From positions 22,654,878 to 22,718,877 of the forward strand of contig NC_135174.1 in NCBI RefSeq assembly GCF_041146795.1: a stretch of DNA of 64,000 nt, given 5' to 3'. A program made the position numbers and the translations under genes. Shown piece after piece: positions 24,851 to 37,100 of the stretch. The notes beneath the pieces are model-generated. The model saw nothing but the letters and a program-made list of their open reading frames with translations, was not told the DNA's origin and searched no databases. The first letter of the stretch is position 1, and each line of letters opens with the position of its first letter. The DNA is from Maylandia zebra (Eukaryota; Chordata; Actinopteri; Cichliformes; Cichlidae).

Positions 24851-25399
24851 GGTCACAAAATAAACTTTTAATATATTTTCAGACGAGAATGTAACCTGAC
24901 TCCTTAACTGTTATAGAAAACAGATTACACAAATTCAGTGTCCATTCAGATGAAAATCTCACACACCTTTTACATGTGGAGAATGTTCTACACGACAGCT
25001 TATTTCAAAGTCCCAAATAAAACATGTCCAAGGGTTATAGTCAAAAAATTCCCAGGGTGTGAAAGAAAATAGGATGAGAAAATGTCAGTCAGCGGTTTTT
25101 TGTACAACCAGCTGTGTGCGAAAGTGTGAGTGATACAGTCCTATCACACAACAAGGTGCAGCAGATCATTAAGTGGAAAAGAAGGGATTCCCAGTCTCTC
25201 TTAGTCCAGGTGGGAAGGCTCACCATGTAATTCACTGGAGGAATCCACCTCAGGAACAATCCAGCATAATTAATTCAAATATTAATTATGCTTTTCTAGC
25301 AATTAAAATACTCAAATTTGTAAAAATAAAACATCTGTCTTATATAACTATGCATTACTGCAATATATTGTCAAAACTCTTTTTTTAAAAATTGTAAAA

Positions 25400-26230
25400 C
25401 AAACACTTTTCTAAATACAATATGAAAACATTACACCGTACTGATCAAACTAAGTTATTGCATATGCGACAATTATTACTATGAATAGGTTTGGCATTTG
25501 TGGATTTAAATGCTTTAGCGTCTTAATGCATCAGAAATGCTCTCAAGCAATTCTTGGAATGATTGCAGGAAATTGGTCTGATACCAAGTTGTATATTGCG
25601 CAACTAGTCATCGCTTGTTGTTTGCTTAAGATTATTATCAATTGTTTTGCTTTTATGTTATCATTATTGCTATTATCATTATTATTATCACGATCAGTAG
25701 TTAACACGGTTCAAGCGGAACAAGAGGAGTAAAACTGTCAATTCAAAAAGTAAAATAATATAAATGACTATTAGAAAACATACACAATGTGACATACCAA
25801 TATTTCTGATTTAACTTGCTTTATATTAAATTTTCTTTGTATGTCATTAACCTGTGATTTTGTCAGATATTTTTCAGTTTTGGCCTAACTGATTTACTTT
25901 ACAAAAGACAAAACGCCTTGAAACGTATGTGTGCTTTTCATCAACTTTTTATCGACAGCATCTGGATAAGATAATACAATTTTATAATTTTTACAGTTTC
26001 ATACAGGCAATAATTTCTGCTGCTTTACCATTTAAGCCTTTTTTTCTGGCCAAGAAGAGATGTGTCCTGAGTGCTATTACAACATGCACTTTGTATGTTG
26101 CAATGATGCTTGGGACACACCCTGTCTTTGTGGCTAGAAAAATGCTTGTGAAGCATGAGAGTGTATAAATTGAATTGAAACATCTTGCTTTGATCATAGT
26201 ACAATATTTGACTACCATACAAAAGTAAGA
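25400..26230 (+). pseudogene. Decayed 5' part of a lost receptor gene copy
   Basis: The interval 25480-25730 resembles upstream block A. The part at 25850-25890 (acctgtgattttgtcagat, then ttttggcc) matches gene 1 upstream at about 4017-4045. The part at 25995-26200 (ataatttctgctgctttacc, then ctggccaagaagagatg) matches gene 1 intron 1 at about 4380-4550. The promoter and signal-peptide exon that should lie between are missing, so this is a deletion-bearing relic. No other exon of this copy was found downstream. Confidence 0.6.
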
Positions 26231-26367
26231 CTAATTGAAAAATTAAAAATTTTCATATTGTCCTCTCTTTTTCCTAATTAAAAAAAAAACTGAGAACCCA
26301 TTAAGAGAAACTTGTTTGTTCTTAACATGAATATTACACTGAATTTAAATGTGAATATGTTTTTTTA

Positions 26368-26408
26368 TGTATGTGTGTATGTGTGTGTGTGTGTGTGCAT
26401 GTGTGTGC

Positions 26409-26473
<65 letters not shown>
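26368..26473 (+). repeat. (GT)n(AT)n(AC)n compound microsatellite
   Basis: Runs of GT, then AT, then AC make a self-complementary tract. The frames through it are artefacts. The following 26480-27300 is AT-rich with no exon seen. Confidence 0.9.
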
Positions 26474-26474
<1 letters not shown>

Positions 26475-27299
26475 CTTTTGTTTATGTCATATATTATGTC
26501 ATGTATACCTACCATATGACACAAACAGTTTATGTCATAATTACATTAGAAAAGTAGTTATTTCAAAAACGACCTTAAATGAGGCAAGCCTGTAATTCTA
26601 CAACAATTTTAAAATTTATCATCAAAGTGATTACGTTTATAAAAAAGTTCATAACATTTTTAAATAAATTTTATAAAAATGTTATTGCACTGTATTTTTG
26701 TGTCTTTGTGTGGAATAACAATCACCATTGTCAAAAAATAGTTTATTCACAATTACAGGTTGCTTATGTTATTTTATATTATATGTGCTAATTCACATAT
26801 TATGTGTTAATTATTATTAATATAATTAATTGTTATTTCATGCATTTAAAAATAACAGAAAAAAATAACAGAAATCTGTAATTATTTTATATTGTAAAAC
26901 ATATAGAAAATAATTACAGATCTTTTTTAGGATGCATCTAAAAGAACAATTGGTAATTGGAAATGTGATAATAAAGTACAATGAAATTTTTGGTAGATTG
27001 ACATTTGGTACTTATTCTGTCCTCTCATATTTTGTTTTCCTGCTGGAGTAATGCTCCACAGTAAACTTTCCTTTTTAGATAAATTAATTAATGATAACTC
27101 CTGAGGCTGAGATGCAATAACAGACATGAGTGATGCAAACTGATTTATAGTGAACCTTCAATTTCTTTTGATTATTTTAATAGCATAATGATTTTATATG
27201 AAATAATAATCTTATTTTTTAATAATATCTTAATTGTTATTATCTTAATTATTAAGATTAATATATATTTTTAAACAAATTAAGATCCTAAAAAGGAGT

Positions 27300-27670
27300 A
27301 CCAGATATGGTAGGTTGGTGCTGCTGGTAGGTTGATGCCCTACAGCTCTGTCCAGCTCTCCTTGTGTTATGGCTCACCTGTTAGTATCTCCTCCATGCTC
27401 TGTCAGAGACACAGACTGTGGAGGTAGCTGGACTACCTGTGCAACTTGAATGGGCTGCAGTTACCATGTCATGCTACCAACAGGGACAAGAACAAAAGCA
27501 AAACTAGAGAAAAATCAGTCAGGGGGAATAAGGACAGTGCAGCTGTCTGTAGCCACCATCTGCAAAACTCTTTCCCTTATGGGAATTCTCTTGTTGCATC
27601 TGCAGTGCACCTGTTGTATCTTTCACCTGCACCAAAGAAGATGAATTGGAGTCATAATGGTTTATAGTTC
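27300..27670. other. Unassigned, moderately GC sequence
   Basis: This is less AT-rich than its flanks and carries two overlapping frames of 64-73 codons, neither with a recognisable domain. It may be a repeat fragment. No splice-flanked exon was identified. Confidence 0.2.
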
Positions 27671-27977
27671 CTAATTGGACAGATTGATAATGATTAATTT
27701 AAGCTAATTGTCCTTAAGCTCTTCGGCAGGGGCATATACATATATATACACATATATTTACATTAGGGGTGGAGCCGGACCCAAATACTGTATTAGGAAA
27801 GGCACGTGTTACGTTCTAAGTCTAGGTGTGCATTGAACGCAACAAGAAATTGGCCCCACTCACGCACCACCCAGGAAAGAACACAAACAGTAGTATCTTT
27901 CAAAGTGCTAAGCAGCCCATTATTTGCTTCAGTAGTGAGCAATGCCAAAAATAACAAACAAAACTCCCTATGCTTTC

Positions 27978-27979
<2 letters not shown>

Positions 27980-28048
<69 letters not shown>
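27980..28048 (+). repeat. (CA)n microsatellite
   Basis: A perfect CA run of about 69 bases. The histidine/threonine or valine/cysteine frames crossing it are translation artefacts. Confidence 0.95.
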
Positions 28049-28049
<1 letters not shown>

Positions 28050-29099
28050 GAGGTTATACTTGCAAATCAACGGGCAAAGAAACAACGAATCAAAAACACA
28101 CGCTCTTTGTTGGATGATGGAGGCTAGGAGAGAGGGGGACCAGGTGGCTGTCATCTGGTGGTTAAATACTGGAGGTGATCAACCAATTATTCAAGGGCGT
28201 AGATTTGGTTTTGGCATTGGTGGGGACGGATGATTCAACCACCGAACCCTGCCCTGTTTCTTTTTTTTCCCTTTTCGTCTTTGCTTCTTGATAAAAAAAA
28301 AGGAGAAATATACTTGCCTACATATGCTATTCTACATGCTTTTAAATACATTCATGAGATATACTACACCAACATCTCTTATACATTAGCACTAAGGGAG
28401 CACTGAATGACCTGGTGGTTTTTGTCCATAAAACTACTCATCTAAGATTACCACAAAGTAACAGATCTCTTAGCAAAATTATGCAACATTTTAGGCACAC
28501 TATTGCCCCTATCAAGTCAGTGAGCTGGGATGTTTTACTCTAAACATGAACTACTGTTACAGCAACAGACATGGACTACTGGTGTCCCACACAACAACTC
28601 AATGTCCACTATGTGAAGGAGCCAAACACATGCCTGCTCCTCTAATTAACTGAGATAAACTGCTGGCATATTTGTTTTACATCTATGCTGTCCAGTCTCT
28701 CCTGGTGGACATGGCAACACGTTGTTCATGGTTACATACAATTTTAGACTGATGTGGGCCAAAGCCTAAAACGATGTGCTGGGAGTTTGCTGTTCTCCCC
28801 GGTTCAGATATTTGAAGTTTGCACAGCTACATTCTCGCCTGAAAAATTTTAAACGTTTATTTTGCAACCCAGAAAGAGTAATAAGGGGGGCACTGAAATT
28901 CGGGATTGTCCGAGAAAAAACGGGAGGGTTGGCATGTATTGCCTTGCATAGCCTGTAACGTTATTATGATGGACAGATTTTATGAGTGAACTTGACTTTA
29001 AGTGACTTACAGGTTTCTTTGAAAAATACTTTCTTATATCCAGGTGTGGATAATAGCAAACACTGAAATACATTTTTTGCACGCAGCAATGAAGTTTGT

Positions 29100-29397
29100 T
29101 CACTCAAATTTAGCTTTTCTTCGCTCAAAATAAAATTCTCCTCAAAATGCAACACTTGCAACTGCAAATTTTTTTTACGTGCGCTCAAATTTGTTTTTAC
29201 GTGCGCTCTGAATAGTAGCACAAAAATAACGCTATACTCCTCCCCCCTCTTTCCAGCGCAAAGCACAAGGCTCGCGTGCGGAGTGAAGCGGGAAAAAAAG
29301 GGTGAGAGAAAGGGTGAGAGAAAGAAAAAAAAAAAAACAACCCCACGGCTCACGTCGTTCACTTCAAAGAGTTTCGTTCGCGACCGACACATCACTA
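29100..29397. mobile_element. hAT-like element end fragment
   Basis: The right end, ending gaccgacacatcacta at 29397, is the reverse complement of the element start at 63912. At least 24 terminal bases are shared. A purine/A-rich run precedes it. The opposite terminus was not found, and 28050-29100 otherwise shows only repeat-like phrases. Confidence 0.5.
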
Positions 29398-29629
29398 CGG
29401 CAAACTAAGTGAGAAGACAGTGCTGCCATCTGGACTAGATATCTGTCAAAAATTAAAACTTACAGTAACGTGAAGACAGTATATTGATCAGGGCATTTAT
29501 TCCAGATAGTTTAACTACACAGCTGTGACAATGATGCCGGGTCCTGGGGCAGACACTTTGAAGGCTCCAGGATGTGTACACACCCATCATTGAAAGAGTG
29601 TTCACTGGCCTGTAGGTGTAAATAGACTG

Positions 29630-29865
29630 TGGAGTCCTTTGTTGTGCCATGGTCACGACAGTTTGCATATTAATGATCAAGGAACTAACCTCCGAGCCCA
29701 TTGTTCCTTCAGTGGCGCTAGTTTCAGTCATTATACAAATGTACTGTTTATAAGATTGGGGAAGCCTACAGTCAGCTGAGACTGAAGAAGTCACTTGGAT
29801 GAGTGACAAAATGTTTCTCCCACTGAAAACGCTACGTCCAGATGAACAGAATCACCTTTTGGGGA
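29630..29865 (+). repeat. Dispersed hairpin repeat family, copy
   Basis: It contains cagtttgcatattaatgatc, then ctgaagaagtcacttggatg and the following stem. The core at 29782-29815 has the CTGAAGA box and a stem (gtcact with agtgac), but the GAAAC box is degraded here. Confidence 0.5.
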
Positions 29866-30089
29866 CATAGCTTCTCACATTTCTCTCTCCCTCTCTCTCT
29901 CTCTCTCTTTCTCTCTTTGTGGAACAAACACATGCAGCAGCATGACTGAGAGTGAGAAGAGGAGGTAGACCCTAGCCAGTGATGCTATACTCTCCTGGCT
30001 GTGCCTGATGAAGCCCAGAAATGATGAGCAGAGAAAAAGACTTGTAAATCCAATATTTAGATTGCAGTTGCTTGGCCAGGATGAATTGG

Positions 30090-30250
30090 TAAATGATAAA
30101 TGGCTTGTATTTGTATAGCGCTTTACTTAGTCCCTAAGGACCCCAAAGCGCTTTACACTATATTCAGTCATTCACCCATTCACACACACAATCACACACT
30201 GGTGATGGCAAGCTACATTGTAGCCACAGCTGCCCTGGGGTGCACTGACA
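30090..30250 (+). repeat. Fish dispersed repeat (tatagcgcttta type)
   Basis: The run starting aaatggcttgtatttgtata and continuing through ccccaaagcgctttacact and cattcacccattcacac is a repeat very common in fish genomes. The next kilobase (30300-31440) holds AT-rich then CT-rich sequence with no gene seen. Confidence 0.55.
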
Positions 30251-31442
30251 GTCCGGTAGGTAATTAAAATTCAGGTGCAAATCTTTGATCTAATCCATTC
30301 TTCAAGATGATCTTTCTGCTGATCTGAGGTCTGGAGAAAAGTTCTTTATAACAGAAGCACCACTTTCTATATTATTCCAGTGATTCCTGAGATTAGGGAC
30401 GAAACAGGTTTTAATTTTCTAAAATATATTTTTGGATTTTTCAAAAACACATTTACATATAATTGTTACACAAAGTTTTGGCTGTCTCACCATGTTTTGG
30501 TACAATCTCCCAGGTGTAACATTTTTTAATAATTTATGTTTTTGCTGGAGAAGTGCAAGGTTTTTCTGAACACCGTCAGACACAAAGAAATGCAAAAATA
30601 TATATTTTAAATTAAGTTGTTTCAGCTATTTTGACTATTAGCAGCTTCTCTATTCTATTGTTTATGCACATATGTTTTCAAAGTAATTATACCACATTTA
30701 AAAGTAAGATTGTTTTGGCTTTTTATTATTAGAGTTACAGTCATACATATTTTCAGAAGCTTGTATTTAATCTGTATAAGAAACAGTCATATTAAGCAGG
30801 ATGCAAATTACACATTTATTGAGAAAATTACATATTTTTATTGGAAGATCATGAGGGAGGAAACTATATGGTTCTCCAAAAGAGAAAAATAAACAAAAAC
30901 TCCATATTATGGAGTTGACAAGGTGCTGACGGTGGTGACACACTAGTAGAAAACAAGATATTATTTCTTTCAAAATGACAATTAAACCTTAACAACCTTC
31001 GTAATATCACAAGACACATCATAATAATTCTGTTTTTGCACATGTCAAGTTCTACATCTTAATAGTTCACCAGCAAGTAGCTGCCTACTACTCCTTGATT
31101 CCTAAAGTTCTCTGTGGTTGTGTGTTTAGACCCTGCTGGACTTTCTCTCCTTTTGTCTCTGTGCTTGTTTCCAAAACCTTCTCTTCTGACTTTTTTCTCT
31201 TCCTTTCAGATCACTGGTGTTCTTTATTTTTCTCTTTTTTCCCTCTATTTCTCCATCTGTCCCTTTCCTTTATGAGAACCTCTTTCTTCAACTCAGGCTA
31301 ACTGTTAATTTTTTCTCCCTTTTGTTTTTGATCATCCCTGTTCCTTTGCTATTTTAGCCTGAAATGTACCATTTTGTAATTACTATCATTTTTCTGAACC
31401 TTATGCTTTTTCACAGATTAAGGATGGATATTCACAACACAA

Positions 31443-31736
31443 TTATGCATTAAGCAATAGGAATGCTATCCGGCCATTAAGTTTGATGTCATTAGCCATT
31501 TCCAGGTCCAAACTCTGCTGCAGATCCCAAAGTCGAAGGAACTCTGTGGCATCACTGAGAGTTACAAAGTGTCTAAATTCTTTCATCTTTAATAAAATGA
31601 TCAGTGTGGCTGCTCTACCAGGTGTAACATCCAGGCATCCATGAAAGCAGAATATATGAAATTTAACAGAGTTAGAAGTTAGATTGCTTGTTTCCACCTG
31701 AACATGATACACCAGCTCTGCTACCACTTCCAACAT
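31443..31736 (-). other. Uncharacterised 97-codon open frame
   Basis: An uninterrupted minus-strand frame with balanced composition and no recognised domain. The right flank (about 31800-31950) has repeat-like character. It may be a transposon fragment. There is no evidence that it is expressed. Confidence 0.15.
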
Positions 31737-32094
31737 AAATGGAGACAGAAAACTAAACAGCAGTGACTTCTGTAGGGTTACTGAAGTTGGGCTAGCTGGT
31801 ATATAGTGATGTGCTACGTGATCGCTAGCGACACTGTGTTAGCATAACATAAACACAGTGAAGCTGGAGGATGAATGCTAACTTTTTTCCACTTGATAAA
31901 GGTTAACGTGAGGGTTCCCGATGGTTAGGCTGACAGTGATCACTGGCTGTTTTTAGGGGTTTGTTCAGATGTAATAGAACAAGATAAAAAGCATTAAAAC
32001 ATTTTAACAGCACAACAGGCTTAATAAACACAGAGCAGTTTGGGCCCGGAAGCAGGATTCATACATCATCACTTAAAGAACAGCTCCCGGGGCA

Positions 32095-32240
32095 CAGCTA
32101 GCACAGTAGATGCCACATGATCGAAAGGTTGGGCGTTCAAATCCAACGAACAGAGGCTATCCTGGATTGGTAGCTGCCCACTGCATCACTCAGTGAATGG
32201 GTCAAATGCAGAGGACTAAGCATTTTCCTACAGGATTAAT
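32095..32240 (+). repeat. tRNA-derived SINE-like fragment
   Basis: A gctagcacagtaga A-box-like segment and a gcgttcaaatccaa B-box-like segment are spaced as in tRNA-derived SINE heads. A ctgcccactgcatcactcag body part follows. Confidence 0.4.
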
Positions 32241-32379
32241 AATGTATACATAAACAATGCACGGCATCTGTAATCATGACTTGCCGGCAAAAAAAGGTTG
32301 GCTGTTTGTCTGTGTTGTTGTTGTTCATGGGAGTCGGGCTGTGAGCTGGAAAGCTACAGCCAACTCAGTGTATTTGTGG

Positions 32380-32727
32380 CAGCAACCGGAGTACTGTATT
32401 TTTCAGACTATAAGGTGTACTTAAAACCCTTTAATTTTCTCAAAACTCGATAGTGTGCCTTATAATCCGGTGCGCTTTATGTATGAATTCTGGTTGTGCT
32501 TAAGCCGCACCGCTTGATGGATTGTTGGAACATTACGGCTAACAATCGGGAGCCTAGCGGCGTGCTATGTACTGTGCTTCAACAATTATTACTGTATTGT
32601 GTGTGTATAAGGACCCCAAATGGCACCTGTTAAGAGACATGCTTACGAAGTGGATTTCAAACTCAAGGCTATCAGTCACGCAGTAGAACATGGGAAGAGA
32701 GCAACTGTGAGAGATCAACATTTATGA
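32380..32727 (+). pseudogene. Pogo-like transposase N-terminal fragment
   Basis: A 35-codon frame at 32620-32727 begins MAPVKR and continues with an FKLKAISHAVEHG-type basic helix, which fits the helix-turn-helix start of fish pogo/Tigger-type transposases. About 300 bases, including this frame and its leader, are shared with the inside of the hAT element at 44736-45792. The rest of the transposase is absent. Confidence 0.45.
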
Positions 32728-33159
32728 ATCAATGGTGTGTTGAAATGTTTCGTCGTTCAGACAAAATTTACCAGTCAGACTATAATTTACCAGTCAAGAT
32801 GTGTTTATTTTCCTCTCACACACTAAGTAAACAACCTAACCCTAGTTGAAGAAACCTAGGGTTAGGCTGAGCAGAGAAAAACTCCTCAGTAGTCCTGCTT
32901 CTCATGTAATGGTCTCCCCACTGTTGAGAGCGTGGTGAATACGGTACTGCCTATATCTATTAGGGTACCTAACTGAAGGTAAGTGTAATGTTTCACTGAA
33001 AAATAAAATTTTGTGCATTTGGCTTTGTAAAGATGGTAAATAACCTGAATATTAACATAAAAAACAACTGTTGTTCACTGACATCTGAGCGGAGTCCAGC
33101 AACAATAAACTCATTATAAATAACTTGGTTTTTGTTTTTTTTGTTTTTTTCAAACAGGA

Positions 33160-33300
33160 TCTTTCTACTTCCTCTAATGGAGCACTTAGCAGTGTTTGTT
33201 CTCCAGACTGGTATCTCGTGCTGCCATGGTTAATGAATATGTGAAAATCTAAGAGCTTTCCAACCCACATCCTGTCCAACATTAATAAGGAAATGTACAG
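33160..33300 (+). repeat. Weak copy of upstream block A before gene 2
   Basis: A ctaatggagcacttagc segment followed by aacccacatcctg keeps the order of block A, but most of the sequence has diverged. It lies about 0.9 kb before gene 2. Confidence 0.35.
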
Positions 33301-33998
33301 TTGTCTAGATATTTTTCAAAGATCTCTAAATAACAGTAACTTTAGGACAAGTTGTGCAATCTGACACATTTTTTTACATTATTATTTAAACAAATACACC
33401 TGAACATGAATTGCTTTTTATTTATTGTCTTTATTGTCTGGATATATCACAAATGCTCCAAAAGAGTGTTTGGATTACTGTAGAGTCCTCTAGTTTCATA
33501 GACAAGACCAGAACAATAAAGATTTATTTTTTTCTGTAGTAGAATAAGAAAAAAACCCAAGTAAATCTGTGACAACATCTGCTCAAAAAGACAATTTAGT
33601 CACTGTATCTTGAAGTTTATTGTGTTTTTTTTAAAATTTTGTTTTATTAAAAGCTAATGTTAATGCACTTCAGCTGTTTGGATTTAAATGAAACTGATGT
33701 CAGTCTGATTCATTCACTTTTAATGATTAACCCTACTGTCAAAAACAAAAGCATCTGAAACCTGTCAGAGTAGAGTGCGGACACTTTGGCAGAAAACAAT
33801 TTTAAAAAATTTATCCAAAGTAGCAAGAAAATAAACTATTCAACCTGACTGATGCTAGGATGATAGAGGCTTGGGCTGTATATCAAGAGTTTGGTTAATA
33901 ACATGAAGTCATTATTAGTTGCTGTTATATCAGCTGTTATGCTGATGCATAGTGTGCTGATCCCACTGTGTTAGGATCGATATGCGGGTAGAAACACA

Positions 33999-34111
33999 AT
34001 TGGTCTTTACATTTGCTCTGAAGAGGGCAGGACAGTGACATCAATAGAGTAGGAAGAATCTCTGAACAGCGCAGAGAGGGTGAAGATGCTCTCTGATCAC
34101 TCGAGGCTACA
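33999..34111 (+). promoter_or_regulatory. Conserved proximal promoter/5' leader of gene 2
   Basis: It aligns with the interval before gene 1: ATTGG at 33999-34003, then ctttacatttgct, catcaatagagtaggaa and the final gctacaATG. Conservation across three paralogues suggests promoter or 5' UTR function. No TATA box is evident. Confidence 0.45.
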
Positions 34112-37100
34112 ATGATTGCAGGTTTCTTCTTGCTGCTGCTACTTGTGGGTAAGCTGAGATCATTCGAATTTAATGCAGATGACAATTTGGACCATTTTAA
34201 ATAAAATGTTGTATTATATTTTATTCAGCAACACTGTTTTTACTTGGAATAGATAAAACGTATTTCAGCAGAGGGGCTGCTTGGCTCTATAAGTAGCCAG
34301 TAAATACATCCTTTTTACTAAATTAAATTCCACATTTAATCAGTTTACTAAAACCAGCATCTTAGACTGAAAAATGAATAAATATTGGTGAATAAGTTGC
34401 CTGCCTTCTGATAACCCCGATAGATATTTTCTGTAAGATTTCTGCTGCAACCTCAATACAGGGATAATGAAAATGGTCTATTGGACAACACAAAGCACAT
34501 AAATACCAACATTTTCAATAGCTCACCTTATGATATGTGCAGATTAGCAGTAGGAGTGTGAATGTTGTCTTTTTCCCTGTGTGCATAGACTACCGCAGTC
34601 TGGCGGCTTGTGTATGATGCACACTGACTCTGGCACTATGTCAGCTGGTGTAGCCTCCAGCCCCACCAACATCCTGAACTAGATGTGTAAGAAAATAGAT
34701 AAATGTTTAATTTGGTATGAAATCTTACATCAGTTGGAGTAAACCAGCTTAAGGAGTAGTTTCACTATAAATTTTAGGGACATTTTTTTTAACGAAACTG
34801 AAAATGCAACCGAAAAGAAAAGAAAAAGTCCTGCTGGAGCACAGCTTGCACTGAGATGAAAACAAACAAATATTCTGTTTATTCACATTAGTGGAACAAT
34901 AGGAACAGAAGCCAGGGCAATAAAATCGGACCATGGAAATTTGGTTAATAGCTGGGAGCCAGAGGTTATGGCTGGTCCAAGCACAGGAAGGAATAGTTGT
35001 TCCTGTAGCTGCTGTAAGGTCCTATGTTGTGATCTTCACTGTGACAGCAAAGCATTTTATGCCTCAGGAAGCAAACCATCTCAAATGTTTTGAGACAAAT
35101 ATTGTCCTGTTTTTTGTCTAATATGGGATTCTAGCTGATAAACAGTCTTGGCTTTGCTATGTTGTATTAAATGTTCCATGGTGCACCAAATATTTTCATT
35201 CGGTGAAAAGTGTGGTCTGCATGGTTGCCAGTTCACCACCTGGATTCGTCTATCATTCTATTATGAATGATGTTATAGATACAATATGTAAACTTTTGAA
35301 TATGTGATTGTGTTGCTGAAATATGTAAGGCTTTTCCTTGTAAAGCCATCATCTGGGAGCATACATTTCTGGATATTTTATACCTTTAGGCATAAATTAC
35401 TGTACTCTTCCATGCCAGGTGAAAATGGCTCCAGTTCAGAGCTACAAGATGATCAACAGATGATCAATGAAACCACTATCAGAGGTAAAGAGTAAAGACA
35501 GTCTATCTATATATCTGTCTGTCTGTCTCTGTGCAAACGTCAGAACCACCCCTTAGTTTGACTGCTTTTTCACTCATTTTCAGTCCAGTCTTTGGACCTA
35601 ACTATTTTATGAGAAATGTTCTCTTGTTTCTGTGAGCCCACTTACTACTGATCTATGACAAGGCCAATAAAGAGGCAACTTGCGTCTCACAAAAACACAG
35701 GATAACACAGTTGAGGACATAAAAAAAAAAAGTTTTCAGCAAACATACGAATTATTAAAGAGCTATTAGGCAAAGACATATGTCAGCATGGTGTGCAGTG
35801 TGTACTTAAAATCTGAAAAATTTGAAAATAAAACTGATCCTTCAGTCCAGTCTGCCATTTTGCCAAAGCCCATCAGAATGGTTTTAGTGGAAGATTGGCT
35901 TTGTTATGGTTTATGGCTGTATTTCAGTGAATGGTGTTAGGGATCTTGTCAAAACTGATAGAAGTATGAAGAGTACTGTTAGTCCTGATCAATGCAATGC
36001 AATCTGAATAGGCAACAGCTTCATTTTTCAACATGGCAATGATGCCGAATATCCTGCCAGTGCTGAAAAAGCACAACTGGATATTAAAAAACAAAACAAA
36101 AAGGGATACTATCAGTCATGGAATTTTGCCTTTCATGAGCCCAAATCACCAATTTATTGAGATAGTATGGGATCATCTTGAAAGAGAATGGACTGAAAGG
36201 CAGCAAACCTTCAGAATGCTTTGAATGTCCCCCAAGATGCCCTGATAACTATTTCTGAAGACTACTTGAGGAAATTGCATTAAGACTTGCCTAAGAGAGT
36301 CCAGATTGTGTTGAAGAATAAAGGTGGTCATACCAAATATTGACTTTCAAGCTTCTTAGAATTGGTTTTGTCTCATATAATGTATTCTCACACATGTTTG
36401 TAGTTGTTTCAATAGTATCTCCACCCATTACCCACTTTTTTTTTTTAGCAAAATATAAAGAAAAGATGGTGACTCAAGACTTTTGCACAGTACTAAGCAT
36501 GTCAATAAGTGATGTAGTATTCACTCAGGATCTAATAATCAGCAATACTAAAATATAAAATAATTTTATGTAATGGAGAAAATAATGAAAATCAATGTCT
36601 GTAAATATCAATCTATTTAAAATATTTTTATTAAAGGATTGATTAAATAAAACTTAATCATGACCTTTTAGTGAACAAAAGGCCTCTGGATATATCAGGG
36701 TTTGATTAAAAGGTTCTGAGGTATTACTTCATCTGTTGCAAATACGCCAAAAGCTAATAAGCAATAATGATGTCTGGTGAGCAACAGACTTCTGAAGTTT
36801 GTTTTTTTGTTGTTGTTGAAAATCAGAAATGGGAGTTTCTTTGTGTTTTTCATCTCATAAAAGAAATCGCTGATATAGAATGTGTTTTGATGTCATTTCA
36901 GATAATGAAGTGGAGAAACTCTGTAATTTTCAGGCGATTGTACGCCGCCTGAACCTGCGCAAAGACAGTCTTAAGTACACTATGAGCCGGCCCATTATAA
37001 ACAACAGCCATCATACAGATGTGTTGCTTGAAATGAAACTCTATGCCATCCTGGATATGGTACATTGTTTAAGCTACGTGCATGTGTGTGTTTTTCTCTG

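Noticed and set aside
26312-26595. Two open frames over the GT/AT/AC tract
   Set aside because: Low-complexity repeat, no domain or splice context.
27806-28233. Open frames of 60-103 codons rich in His/Thr or Cys/Val
   Set aside because: They are translations of the CA microsatellite at 27980-28048.
33937-34185. 82-codon minus-strand frame over the gene 2 start
   Set aside because: It is antisense to the promoter and signal-peptide exon, which are supported by three-way paralogue conservation.
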